Below, in pieces: positions 49,591 to 60,975 of a DNA stretch of 64,000 nucleotides. The stretch is from Pegea sp. RAD2-039. Its lineage: Eukaryota > Chordata > Thaliacea > Salpida > Salpidae. Below the pieces are notes generated by a model. The model saw only the letters and a program-made list of their open reading frames with translations. It had not been told where the DNA came from and did no database searches. A program made the position numbers and the translations under genes. The stretch covers positions 35,883 through 99,882 of the forward strand of contig JAQGEQ010000127.1 of assembly GCA_034620365.1 (NCBI GenBank). Reading direction: 5' to 3'. The stretch's first letter is position 1; every line of letters starts with the position of its first letter.

Positions 49591-50844
49591 AACCTAAATT
49601 TGTCTCAAATTTAATAAGTAATTAATCAATTTTCTTCGTTATAGTTTCTATTATAAAAACATTTTATTCAATTTAGAATAAAAACTAGTGAAGTCACAGC
49701 AGCAAAACATGTAAAGATAATCATTTAATAGATTTATCACATATTTTATAATTGTATTGAACGGAACAAATTAATTAATTAACTTTAGAGCACTTTAATG
49801 AAATTTTTTGTTTTTAAAATATCAGAAACTTTCTTTTAAGTAATTATCTTAAAAATAAAAACTTGGATTTTTATGTAATTGGTTCATTATTTCATTATTA
49901 TTTGCTCATTTAACGGCAAGAATTTATTTTTAGCAAGTTTTCTATCAATGTCTTTAATTGAAAAAACTGTAAAGAAATTAATATTTAAAAACTATTTTGA
50001 ATTTTTTCTAGAAAAAGAATTTATTTTGACGATTTCTTTCAAGATTTTCAAAAGTATTAAATTACTTTAGTAGGAACCTTCGATCATTATTAATCTATGA
50101 ATATGAATGTCTTTGCTGTTTTATAACTCTAATTTATCATTTAAATTGAATATCTTACTTAATTATAATTTGTAATTTGATTATGAATTATGATATTACT
50201 TGGAAATTCTGAACTATTCTGAATTAGCTTTCTAAAATGAAGATTAAAAATATTTATGTATTTATTCTCTTTCATTTAAATAATATTTTCAGAGTTACTG
50301 TTTTATGTCTATTTCTAAAAGTTTTAAAAATATTTAAAAAATTTAGTTGTAAGAATGATGTTTAAAGATTTATTGTAAATGGTTTCATCTAATTGTATGG
50401 TACAAAATATTGTTATGATTTGATAGTAAAGTTGCTAATATTTATATTATTTTTCAATTCGCAAAACCTATCAAAACACATTTGAAAACAAACTTTACTT
50501 AAAACAGATTTTCACTGTTACCAGCATGTCATTAAAGGTTTCAAATGAATAAAAATTTATGAATATAAATTCTTTTAACTTTAAAATACTCCCAAAGAAA
50601 TAAAAACAAACCAAATAAGTCTAGAGCTTTAATAACAAAAGGGATTAATTCTATGCTGATGCAAAGCAAAGACTCGTTGACAATTGTTTAATGAAAATAA
50701 TCTTGGTGTAGTTATATGGCATCATTTTGAAAAGAAAAATAATTATTACTGAAGGTTTAGATGTAGCAAATGTATCAGAAGTTATAATGTTGTTACAAAC
50801 TAGTATAAAAAGATTACACTAAATCATATTAAGTTGAAAAATTG

Positions 50845-50968
50845 TTGATAACATTAATGGTGAAACAATCAACTTGGAACAAACTACAACGAGTTTAGAA
50901 GAGTCTAGAAGAAAGAAACTGGTTTATAGTATTCTGAGCTACATGATAGACTCAGATGATAAAGATTG
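50845..50968 (+). other. Possible terminal-exon remnant, second copy
   Basis: Near-identical to 43540-43660, ending DSDDKD and a stop. The open frame has survived in both copies. Confidence 0.3.
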
Positions 50969-52917
50969 AACTTTCCTTAAATGGTACAATTTGTACCATT
51001 CTTTGTGATTTAAACTGTAAAAACTTTATATTGATATTTTATTGACATTTATGGTTAAAACCACAAATTTTATTTTATGAATTTATTTATTTGAGCTTAA
51101 TAAGTTTAAAATTTGTCAACAAAAAAGTTAGTAATTTCAACAAATTTATTTCCCTAACTTTTGAAGTTTTTAGTCGAAAATAAATTAAGTATTATAGTTA
51201 TACTAATTATGTATACTTATATATTATAGAAATATAAATATTCTTAAATTGAATCAAAGTAAAAACTTGTCTCTGGTACGTTTTATTTTAAAAACCTTTA
51301 ATAACTTGTATGAACTGAACATTGAGTTTTAATTAAGTAGAAGGAATTTCCCGAAATAATATTTAATAATCGATTTAATGGTCGAATAATTTCAGAACAC
51401 ATTTTATAAATTCTTTTAATATTTCTTATTTGAAATTTGATATTAATAGCATTTGTTTAAACTTTCACAGATGAATAGAAATTATTCGAGCACAAAACCA
51501 ATTGTTAATATGTTAAATAGTTCAATTTAGTACAGAGATATTAGACTTCTAAGGTTACTTATTGATTAAAGTTAGAAAGTTTACAAGAAATGCTACTCGT
51601 CTAAACTTCTTTTTTTCTAAAGTGGTTTTTGGTACAAACATGTAAAAAGCCAATTAAAATTAATTGATTGAATAATTATTAATAAATAATCAACATTTTT
51701 GAATAAATAATGAAATTTTGCATCATTGTTATTCATCGCGAATTTCTGGTTACAATCGAAGTTTTTGTTCCTCATCCTTTTCATAATGATTAAAGTCTCA
51801 TTTCTTCCCAGACTAAGATATATAATTTAATATATTTTTTACATACTTGATAAAAGCAAAATTCAAATATAGAATTTCGTTTGTAGAATTTAGAATAACA
51901 TTTTAACAATGAAAAATCAACACTTTATGTTATTCAAAATAACTATAAAGGAATTTTGTTTATTGAGAAAGCAAAAAAGTATAGAATGGAATATTTATTT
52001 ACTTGAAAATTCATTGTTCTATTTTATCTTTATTGAGAAAGTCTTTTTTTAACTATTACAAAGCAGAATATTAAAAAAGAAAAAAGACATTTTCACTATA
52101 AAAAGTAAGCATGGTCTAATCATTGTTGTAAAAATAAAGTATCTAAAAGTATGAATCTAGTATTAATATTTACAGTGATAGAAATTCAGTTATGTTCGGT
52201 AAAATCAACTCATCAAAAAGATTTAATTCATGTTTGCTGTAGTTAAAGACCAGCTCCATATAATCAGTTGTTTAAGAAAATATATTTATCAGAAGTTACC
52301 TAACATAAAAACCTACAAATCTGACAGCGTGTTTGAAATATTTAGCTTGCTTAAGTATTTTGTATTTGCTAAAAAAGTTATATGATTTTTTATCTACAGC
52401 CATGCGTTCTACCTCAAGGAAATGAATAAAAAAAGTCAGACAATCAAAACTCTGATTATGTGTTAAAATCTTTTATTTGTAGAACTAACAATGCTAGATG
52501 AAACCTAACTTAAAGCGTAGAAGAAACTGGTTGCGTGTATTTAGAACTTTAAAACATAAAAGTATTAAAGTAAAAATGATCAGTAAATTTCTTCAAAGTT
52601 TCATATAAGAAATGCATCTAAAAGCAGCAGTTTAATATTTTGTTTCAGAATTTTAATTTTGAAATTAGTTAAAATACTTTGAAGTAATTGGGAAGTTTTG
52701 GAATCTAATATTTTTTCATAAAATTTTTATAATCAGTTTATTTCTAATAAATACAAGGCTTCTGTTCTAACCATAACTTACTAATTAGATAAAAAAAAGT
52801 TTTTTTATTTCAATTTCTTTCGATTTTAGATAGTCTTATTGGTGGGACTAGATTTTAAACTTTATTTCGAGAGACTTCAACTTAAACATTTAAAAGATTT
52901 TGCAGGATTTAATAGAA

Positions 52918-55323
52918 ATGAAGTCTATTGTATTAGCTTTGGTTACAGTTTTGATTTATGCTGTGAATACTGCAGGTGAAAATGTTCGAATAATTTATTG
53001 TTAATAATGTTTGAAAATTTATTTCTTTTTTATAATAAACGCAAAGTAGTATGCTTGAAAAGAGAACCTCTTACTAACATATATTCTCACAAATAGTATA
53101 ATAATACTGATACTAGAAGTCTTTTTAATATTTATTAATATACATTCTGAATATTTAATAACGACTTCAAAGTAAATATTTCTTAATTTAGATGGAATCA
53201 AATGTGTAGACTATCTTGCTCTGAAATCAGAAAATACAGAAGAAGTAAATATAATTTCAAACGATGAAGTCGACTGTCCTGAATCCACATCTTGCTACTT
53301 TGCTATATTCAAATACTTTTCCGGTAAAAACAAAGAGTATACAATCCAAAAATTTTAAAATAATCAAACTTTAATTTCAATTCTAATTTTACTATTTGAT
53401 AACTTTTAAAAAGCGTTTTAAAAACTTACTTATGAGTGAGTATAAGTTTGGTAAACACAATTTTCATCTCAATTGCAGGCGCAAATACAAACTATATAGC
53501 ACACTGTGTCGATAATAATCACGGTGATTGGAGCGATCCGTCCTTTTGTGAAGCAGAAGACTTAGAAACTTGCTCACAAAGCTTTTGTTCTGAAGATCTT
53601 TGTAATAATATTTCAATAATTCAGCCACCAACAACTCAGCCAAAAACAACTCAGCCACCAACAACTCAGCCACCAACAACTCAGCCATCAACAACTCAGC
53701 TACCAACAACTCAGCTACCAACAACTCAGCCATCAACAACTCAGCCACCAACAACTCAGCCACCAACAACTCAGCCACCAACAACTGAGTCACCAACAAC
53801 TCAGCCACCAACAACTCAGCCACCAACAACTCAGCTACCAACAACTCAGCTACCAACAACTCAGCCACCAACAACTCAGCCAGCAACAACTCAGCTACCA
53901 ACAACTCAGCTACCAACAACTCAGCTACCAACAACTCAGCCACCAACAACTCAGCTACCAACAACTCAGCTACCAACAACTCAGCTACCAACAACTCAGC
54001 TACCAACAACTCAGCCACCAACAACTCAGCTACCAACGACTCAGCTACCAACAACTCAGCCACCAACAACTCAGTCTCCAACAACTGAGTCACCAACAAC
54101 TCAGCCACCAACAACTCAGCTACCAACAACTCAGCTACCAACAACTCAGCCACCAACAACTCAGCCACCAACAACTCAGCCACCAACAACTCAGCTACCA
54201 ACAACTCAACTACCAACTACTCAGCCACCAACAACTCAGCCACCAACAACTCAGCTACCAACAACTCAGCTACCAACAACTCAGCCACCAACAACTCAGC
54301 CACCAACAACTCAGCTACCAACAACTCAGCCACCAACAACTCAGGCACCAACAACTCAGCTACCAACAACTCAGCCACCAACAACTCAGCTACCAACAAC
54401 TCAGCCACCAACAACTCAGCCACCAACAACTCAGCCACCAACAACTCAGCTACCAACAACTCAGCTACCAACTACTCAGCCACCAACAACTCAGCCACCA
54501 ACAACTCAGCCACCAACAACTCAGCTACCAACAACTCAGCCACCAACAACTCAGCCACCAACAACTCAGCCACCAACAACTCAGCTACCAACAACTCAGC
54601 TACCAACAACTCAGCTACCAACAACTCAGCTACCAACAACTCAGCCACCAACAACTCAGCTACCAACGACTCAGCTACCAACAACTCAGCCACCAACAAC
54701 TCAGTCTCCAACAACTGAGTCACCAACAACTCAGCCACCAACAACTCAGCTACCAACAACTCAGCCACCAACAACTCAGCCACCAACAACTCAGCACCAA
54801 CAACTCAGCCACCAACAACTCAGCACCAACAACTCAGCCACCAACAACTCAGCTACCAACAACTCAGCCACCAACAACTCAGCCACCAACAACTCAGCCA
54901 CCAACAACTCAGCTACCAACAACTCAGCTACCAACTACTCAGCCACCAACAACTCAGCCACCAACAACTCAGCCACCAACAACTCAGCTACCAACAACTC
55001 AGCCACCAACAACTCAGCCACCAACAACTCAGCCACCAACAACTCAGTCTCCAACAACTGTGGTTGAAACAACAGCTGAAACAACAACTTATACTTCACC
55101 ATCTTCAAGTATTACCTTTAATCTAATTGTTTAAAGACAAGTTAATTTCATTCTAATATGTTTTTAAGAATGTCCAGCTCTTAGTAAAGATAGAATAGTT
55201 GACTTCAATTGTTCAAGATTTTATGATGATTCATCTAAATGTGGACGTCGCAGAGCATGGTCTTGTGATTATTCTAGTTGGAGAGTTAATATGTTGGAAT
55301 CTAACTATTTTAATACTTGTTAA
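52918..55323 (+). pseudogene. Secreted Ly6-like, mucin-repeat gene, copy 5 (expanded, frameshifted, 3' deleted)
   Basis: Exons: 52918-52975, 53192-53323, 53479-55108 and 55169-55323. Signal peptide and all eight cysteines of the Ly6-like module are intact. The mucin tract is expanded to 96 units. Two of these are 14 bases instead of 15, so the frame changes first from PTTQ to a HQQLS reading and then to NNSAT. It ends SVSNNCG and a stop at 55067, before exon 4. Exon 4 itself is joined within a Leu-Glu codon pair to the last codons of exon 6 (ESNYFNTC and stop). An in-frame deletion has thus removed the rest of exon 4, exon 5 and most of exon 6. As it stands the gene would give a long, repeat-dominated secreted protein without the second cysteine module. 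An assembly error in the repeat is an alternative cause of the frameshift. Confidence 0.7.
53622..55059 (+). repeat. 96-unit 15-bp coding minisatellite
   Basis: Units are CAGCCACCAACAACT or a variant with CTA, TCA, TCT, AAA or GCA at the second codon. The length of 1,438 bases is 96 units with two 14-base units, near 54793 and 54829. Longer-range order is visible: a block containing TCTCCAACAACTGAGTCA occurs near 54071 and again about 630 bases (42 units) later. Segments of the array have therefore been duplicated as blocks. Confidence 0.92.
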
Positions 55324-56640
55324 ACAAGCGAAATCTTCCACAATATATTACTTACAGTAGTTATTTACTAACAATTATAAATATATCAAAACCTTATACT
55401 TTATGAAAGTGCTAACTGTTGCAACTTGTAGATTGTCTTTATAATTAAAAAATGTTTGATTAAACTCATAAGAACATTACTGTAGTAATCTAAAGTAAAT
55501 TAGCAGAAATGAAATAACTTTTAGAAAGAAAACTAAACATTAGAAATTAAAAGTAAGTTCCACTAATAGAGAAATGTTTTGTTGGTAATTTTTGTTCCGA
55601 AAAAGCTCAAGTTAATACTATTTTTTTCATTTTATTTGTTTTATTCAATGCATGGTTGGAGATGACAAACTATTCAGCTGTTATAGAAGACTGTAAAAAA
55701 CTGCTGAAGGATGTTGTAAAAGTCTTTAGTATAGTTAATGTAGAAAAAAGAACTCTATTGAAGCATAGGCAATTAAAAGTAAATAACAAAAAATATCAAA
55801 TTAAGTGAAAAAAGAAGCTGGCAACATTATACATAACTTGTTAACAAAATTGTCTAAATGTTATTTATTTCAAACGATGTTAAATTTGTATATCTTGAAA
55901 GATTTGTGAATTTGGTGAGAAGCAACTGAACTAGTTTCGAATAAATAATTTCTTATAATAAGGATGCATCTATATTAATTTTTCAAATTAAATAAAAGTC
56001 AATATTAGTAGTAAGCAAAACTGATTTAACAGATTTTTATACGAATATTATTACATAAAGATTTTAAGCCAGATTTTCAGTTATTAGTAGCAGTTGGTCA
56101 ACAAGAATTGTTTTGGAATACTTTTCACATAATCTTTCCTTAAATAGAAAAACATTTTAAAATATTTTATAGATTGCTCAACAGTAATGTAGTTATCGAC
56201 AATTATTTGGGCAGAACATTATTTGCTCATTTGACAAAGTTGAAATTTGACTTTTAATACCTGAAACACTGAATTAAATCCTGCAAAAGGCTTCTAAACT
56301 AAATAAAGGTAAATAGTTTCAGCTTTTTTATCTATTAGCTTGTTTGAATATGAACACAAACTATTAGAAATCCTGTCTATAGAAAAAATTATTAAGATCA
56401 AATGAATAGTTCAATAATTAGATTATAAAGTTCTTCACTGTCAAAGATGCACAGAAGACATGTAATTGAGTACATCAGAGTTTCATTCTAATTTTAGTGT
56501 TCGTTATTCTAAAATCAAGAATGTAAAAATACAAATAATATTCAATAAAAGAAAAACTTTCTAAACAATCACCTCTAGTATACTGCAAATTGCATCTTTC
56601 AAGTAAGACAAAGTACAAGTCTAAAACAAAAATCGGTGTA
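55324..56640. other. 3' flank of array and AT-rich stretch
   Basis: Shared unit flank to about 55860, except for about 110 bases near 55645-55755 absent from the other units. These read NYSAVIEDCKKLLKDVVKVF, then VNVEKRTLLKHRQLK and a stop. This short open stretch starts at an ATG at 55659. It may be a fragment of an unknown gene. The remainder is AT-rich with no feature. Confidence 0.4.
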
Positions 56641-56739
56641 AACCGCGCTTAAACACCATCGCTATGTGTATTTCAGAGAAAATTGTAGAATCCTTAACTC
56701 TAATGGATAGATTAAAATCATCAACACTACTACCTCTCT

Positions 56740-57290
56740 GTCTTGCTTCAAAATGAAGGTTAAGATGTACAATAGCGCACTGGAAGCTCTTGGAGTGAAG
56801 ACTTATGACAGCAAAGACTGCTTCGAAGAATAGAAGCGTCAAGCGCATGTAAAGCACCAAAAAAATCTAGCAACTTTGAGATTTTGCAGAAAGCTAGAAA
56901 AGCATTTGTAGAGCTGCAAGAAAATGTGTCTATGAGCTTTGGCTGTGCAAAATTGAAGCTGCAGCAGCAATGGGTGACACCAAATCCGTTTATGATGGTG
57001 TTAGATGTGCAATTAGACCCACAAAACGTCTAGCAGCCCCCTGCAATCAACCGCAGAAGAAATCTTGTACAATAAACACGAACCAAAAGGGAGGTATGTG
57101 GAGCATTTTTAACTCGTTTACTCACTGCAAAACACCGTGATGAACACTGTACTGGATAAAATGTAACGACTACTAATCATACAAGATCTTGATTGTGAAC
57201 CAACAAGAGAAGAACCCAGCAAAGCCATTTCATCAATGGGAAGCAATAGGTAGCGATGGTATAGTACTGGATTTACTAAATGTCAAACTT
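56740..57290 (+). mobile_element. LINE remnant, endonuclease-RT linker and RT start
   Basis: The translation, with frame changes, gives GDTKSVYDGVRCAIRPTKR (56971-57027), KGRYVEHF (57088-57111), CEPTREEPSKAI (about 57195-57230) and GSDGI (57249-57263). This is the order found between the endonuclease and reverse transcriptase of many animal non-LTR elements (YDGIKxAxGPT, then RWVEHF, then GxDGI). It has stops and is dead. It lies upstream of the PROPPIN gene on the same strand. Confidence 0.68.
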
Positions 57291-57779
57291 TTTTGTTCCT
57301 TCTCCACGATATTTCAATTAAATGTTGGAAATAAGGACATACCCCTAAATTTATTTCATGAATTAAAAATTCAATTTTCTAGAGAATTTTTTTTGTTTTG
57401 TTTACAGCTTTGATAAATGTTACACAATGCTGTTAAACAACATATAATTTATTATTTCAAGATCTGTTTACTCATCTATCGGTTGCTCCTGTTTTTTCCT
57501 TGTTTTCTATGTTTATTTTTCGGCAGTCATATTATTTCATGCTTGCTGCAAGAGTTGTGCAATTTGTTATTTGCATCCATCTGACAAATAAAAGTTAATT
57601 AAAATTTATTTTTTTTATTTATATATAACACATTTATATATAAATAAACATATATAAACATTTATATATGACAAATATGAGTTAACTAATATCATTTACT
57701 TAACATTCCAAAAGATTATTGAAAGCATACCTCCTATAGTTTCTTATCTATATATTTTTCTATGGTAATCGCAGAACGT

Positions 57780-58827
57780 ATGAACCGTAGATTATTTACC
57801 GCATAGGTTTCTGCGCATTGCATGTTGTTAGTTCATTCTGTATTCTGACATTTGAGTTTTTCATCGTTATTTACCGGTGTTGTTAACAGAAAGCTTTTGT
57901 AAGTTTTTTATTTAAAGATAATTTCATAATTATATTAAGATTATTAATTTGAAGTGATTAATTCATTTTTTTTTATTTTTAATCTTTTAGTTTCTATAAT
58001 TATATTTGGGATTTTTATTTTAATCTAACTTTTATTCATTAGATGATAGCCATAATAATGAGTAATTTGTTAAAATTTAGTTTTTTATAAACTAAATTTT
58101 GCATTTAATATTATTTATTACTAAAGTTGTTCTTAAGGAAAACTATGCATTGAAAAAATGTTATCTTTCAAAGTACAAGATTTATTTTTAATTTTAGATA
58201 TGAAAGTATCAATAATATTGGTTTATTAATACTTATTGTGATATTATTAAATTGAAAACAATTTTGTCATATATTTCTAGTTTCATTATTAATAAAAGTT
58301 TTGTAATTCGTTTTTTCGTCTTAATTTTCTTTAGTTTAATAATTTTTAAACATTTATACGAACTTTTTTATCATTTGTGTGGATTTTATTTTTTATCAAA
58401 CTATTTTTTAGTTTATAATTATTTTACAAATTATATTTTTGTTAAAATTGTTCTACATTTTATTTTTTCTTTGTAATTGTAAAGAGTAAATTTATTATTT
58501 TTTGTAACTAAAATAGAAATATTTTATTGAATCAAATGTAGTTTTTATGGATATTCATCCTATAAATTTATCATCAAAATTTAAGCTGATATTTCTGGTG
58601 AATATTTTAAGTATTATGAATATTATTAATTTTCAATTTTATCTAAATTAACTATTTTTAAAGATATATTTTACTCTGCAATCTTTTAATACTTAAATTT
58701 GAAGATATTTTTAATTTACTTCAAGTAAAATCTTATATATTATATATATTTAAATATTAAATTAAAATTGTTTGTCAAATAACTTTTTAAATACTTTTTA
58801 GGTTTACAAATTTGATACAAGTTAATA
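57780..58827 (+). promoter_or_regulatory. Possible leader exon and 5' UTR intron of PROPPIN gene
   Basis: A donor, GCTTTTGTAAGTTTTT, with GT at about 57899, and an acceptor ending at 58801 (CTTTTTAG) would leave 26 untranslated bases before the ATG at 58828. Sequence between them is extremely AT-rich with no supported ORF. The start context is TTAATAATG. The leader exon is inferred from splice signals only. Confidence 0.4.
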
Positions 58828-59916
58828 ATGTCTTTAGTTAAAGAAAGTTCTCAAATCTTGTCGCAAAACAAGAAGTATGTTGCTACCTTGGAAACATTAA
58901 AAGATTTAAATAGAGTGGATATGATGATATCTCCAATGAATTTCGACAAAGTACAAATAATCACTCTCCAGTCAGTTACTGATCTATATATGAAGGAAAA
59001 ATCTAATTTGAAGGATGAAGAACAGATTAAGTCTCTCACTAAATGGAGTGCCACAAAAATGCTGCTGAGTCATAGAGAAAATTCGGACATTAAAAAGTCC
59101 ATGTTGATTGTAGTTGGTACAGAATCAGATGGTTATCTTGTAATGGTGAATACAAGTATGGATCCTCTCAATCTTTATGATTATCTTCCATATATTAAAG
59201 TAACAGCAACTGATACTCTCATTACATTGATTACCAAAGATAATTTTAGAATGTATGAGAGATCAAAGAATGAATCCTTGAAATATCTGAGTCAAAAGCA
59301 TGATAAAAGTGGAACTATTTGCTTTCTAGAAAAACAGAAACTCTTAGCGACTTATGGATATCATTGTGACTGTGGGCATGTAGAAGTATTTGATTTAAAA
59401 AGTATGAAAATTCGTATGGTACTTGAAGCCCATAAACATAAAGTGGTGGCTATTTGTGGTGATTCAAACAGTGATATGATTGTTACTGCTTCTGAACGTG
59501 GAACTGTTATTCGAGTATTTTTTGCTTCAACAGGAAAACTCTTTCATGAGTTTAGGAGTTCTTTAGTTGGAGGAACGATTACTGCACTTGCTATTAGTTC
59601 TGATTGTGAAATAGTAGCAGCTGTTTATTCTGATGGTCTTGTTAATTTATTCAAGCTACCAAAGTTTTGCGAACAGGATGCCGAAAAATCTATGATTGTT
59701 GATACTATGAGTAGACTTTTATCAACTTTCATACCATTTGCTGATTATATTAGTCAACTTCCTGTATCTAAGTGGTTTTATACTGAAGCTGATGTAACTG
59801 TGGTTCAGTCGACTGGTAGTGACGTGCGAACTGACCAGGGCGGTGCACCACAACCGCCGGCGGTCCACTGCCTTCAACCAAGCACTGATGCAAAAGGGAG
59901 GCAGGACCATCTTTGA
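58828..59916 (+). CDS. PROPPIN (Atg18/WIPI-type) WD-repeat protein, split by viral-LINE insertion
   Basis: The ORF is 362 codons, intronless. Residues 1-329 are host. WD-type blades include HKHKVVAICGDSNSDMIVTA followed by SERGTVIRVFFASTGKLFHEF. This last stretch is the hallmark before the phosphoinositide-binding motif of PROPPINs, which recruit autophagy factors to PI3P membranes. The expected L/FRRG is FRSS here (242-245), so lipid binding through that motif would be lost. Residues 330-362 are read from antisense viral sequence and end at a chance stop. The last blade lies 1,352 bases downstream (61168-61302) in the same phase. Before the insertion the gene would have had 373 codons, a normal WIPI4/Atg18-type length. 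Whether the chimeric ORF is expressed is unknown. Confidence in the family is fair; confidence in the break is high. Confidence 0.75.
   Translation: MSLVKESSQILSQNKKYVATLETLKDLNRVDMMISPMNFDKVQIITLQSVTDLYMKEKSNLKDEEQIKSLTKWSATKMLLSHRENSDIKKSMLIVVGTESDGYLVMVNTSMDPLNLYDYLPYIKVTATDTLITLITKDNFRMYERSKNESLKYLSQKHDKSGTICFLEKQKLLATYGYHCDCGHVEVFDLKSMKIRMVLEAHKHKVVAICGDSNSDMIVTASERGTVIRVFFASTGKLFHEFRSSLVGGTITALAISSDCEIVAAVYSDGLVNLFKLPKFCEQDAEKSMIVDTMSRLLSTFIPFADYISQLPVSKWFYTEADVTVVQSTGSDVRTDQGGAPQPPAVHCLQPSTDAKGRQDHL
59812..59815 (+). repeat. Candidate target-site duplication, left
   Basis: ACTG here and at 61168-61171 bracket the insertion exactly. The duplication is short, and its main support is that removing 59816-61171 restores the PROPPIN frame. 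Confidence 0.5.
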
Positions 59917-60975
59917 GGCCAGTTCGTCGGATTGTGTCGGACAAATGGTGGTTCTTGCAAAGACCGAATGCGGTTCTTAGTGTCTCAAAGTGGGCCAAAG
60001 TGACCTGGACACTGGCGACCTCACCGGGCTTGCCAATACTAACGAGGGGTTCACCGTCGTTTACGTATACGGTGGAGTTCATCTTGCCAGGACCTAAGGT
60101 ACTGTATCTGCAATGACGGAGCTCAACACCAAACTCAACGGCGGTGAGAAGGTTGTCGCGACATGATGCAAACGGAACAATTGAGACAATGTTCCTATGT
60201 GGGCTCATTGCAAATTGGTCAATGTGGCACATTGTCAGTCTACGGCCAAACGGGCCGATACCAAACTTCCGATGCATCCAAACACCAAGTTTATTGAGCC
60301 AAAATAGATCGAGCAGTGCTTGGTACAACGCCTCTCTGAAAGTGTTGTCAGGCTGTCGTACATAGATAGTATCATGGTTGTAATCCCAGATTTTATGTTG
60401 CGCTGTTTTCCCGCCATTGGTTCGATAACAGACCGTATCATTCTGGATGGTGAAAAATCCATCCTTGACAGGTCCCGATACAACAGATGGCTGGAACGTA
60501 TACATTAACACTGGGCGCCCAAGGCTTAATACAGCATGCATATCTAAGTAATAGTCGATGTCAGACATGATTATGACGTGGCGATCTGATATGGGATCAC
60601 ATCTGTAATCCTGTCGCAGGTCAGCCAAACACCGGAACTCACACAAACCATCAACGTCAGACTCACGTCGTGAGGGTGACATGACGTAGGGGAGATAACC
60701 ACGTGTGGTGACAAAATCAATCATCATGTCGACAGCGCTATTACGCTCTGTGGCTGCGTCACCATGCGAGTGTCCTTTACTTACAGCAACTTCAAATTGC
60801 TCGAGTTGCTGTTGTACCGCCGAACGGTACTGGGCCGCGGCAGGATACGTCCGTCTGTGACGGGATATCATCCGCTGGCGAAGACTCTCAACACGATTGG
60901 CATACCAACTAGATCTACACATTTTGCAAGCAGTCGCACTAAGGAGCCAGGCCCCCGCGCATTGCCATTGCCATG
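59816..60975 (-). pseudogene. Endogenous nodavirus-like replicase fragment
   Basis: The block is much richer in G and C than everything around it. On the minus strand an ORF of 384 codons (59768-60922) is open across it; about the first 369 residues are viral and the last 15 are antisense host sequence. Motifs in order are DIDYY (121-125), YTFQP (141-145), FTIQND (157-162), a Gly-Gly (170-171), IWDY (178-181) and LVSIGKPGE (293-301). They fit the N-terminal capping-type region of protein A of nodaviruses and related positive-strand RNA viruses. No polymerase palm motifs are present, so only the 5' part of the viral gene was captured. The open frame suggests a recent event or retained coding. 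The neighbour on the right is a LINE 3' end. Confidence 0.75.

Larger units (their letters stand above)
48360..52140. repeat. Spacer of array unit 5
   Basis: Shared spacer with the coding remnant at 49170-49590 and the terminal-exon-like remnant at 50845-50968. The LINE-tail block is not triplicated here. No functional gene. Confidence 0.55.
25390..55860 (+). repeat. Five-unit tandem gene array
   Basis: The same order of landmarks recurs five times: a spacer with a coding remnant beginning near TTGTATTGCCCGTA, then LINE-like debris, a conserved block of about 100 bases ending TTTTGCAGGATTTAATAGAA, and a six-exon gene. Gene start codons lie at 28209, 33605, 39603, 46747 and 52918, so periods are 5,396, 5,998, 7,144 and 6,171 bases. 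Units 2 and 3 are nearly identical around their genes. Units 4 and 5 share an extra block of about 650 bases upstream of the gene. This suggests units 2-3 and 4-5 are sister pairs. Confidence 0.92.

Noticed and set aside
53464..54789. Long minus-strand ORFs of repeating VAELL
   Set aside because: They are the reverse reading of the 15-base minisatellite, which stays open in most frames because it lacks stop triplets. They appear at every copy and carry no other signal.
53622..55059. CRISPR-like array
   Set aside because: Regular repeats but no unique spacers, inside a coding exon of a eukaryotic gene.
58252..58476. 74-codon hydrophobic plus-strand ORF
   Set aside because: It lies in extremely T-rich sequence within the proposed 5' UTR intron. 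The composition alone explains it.
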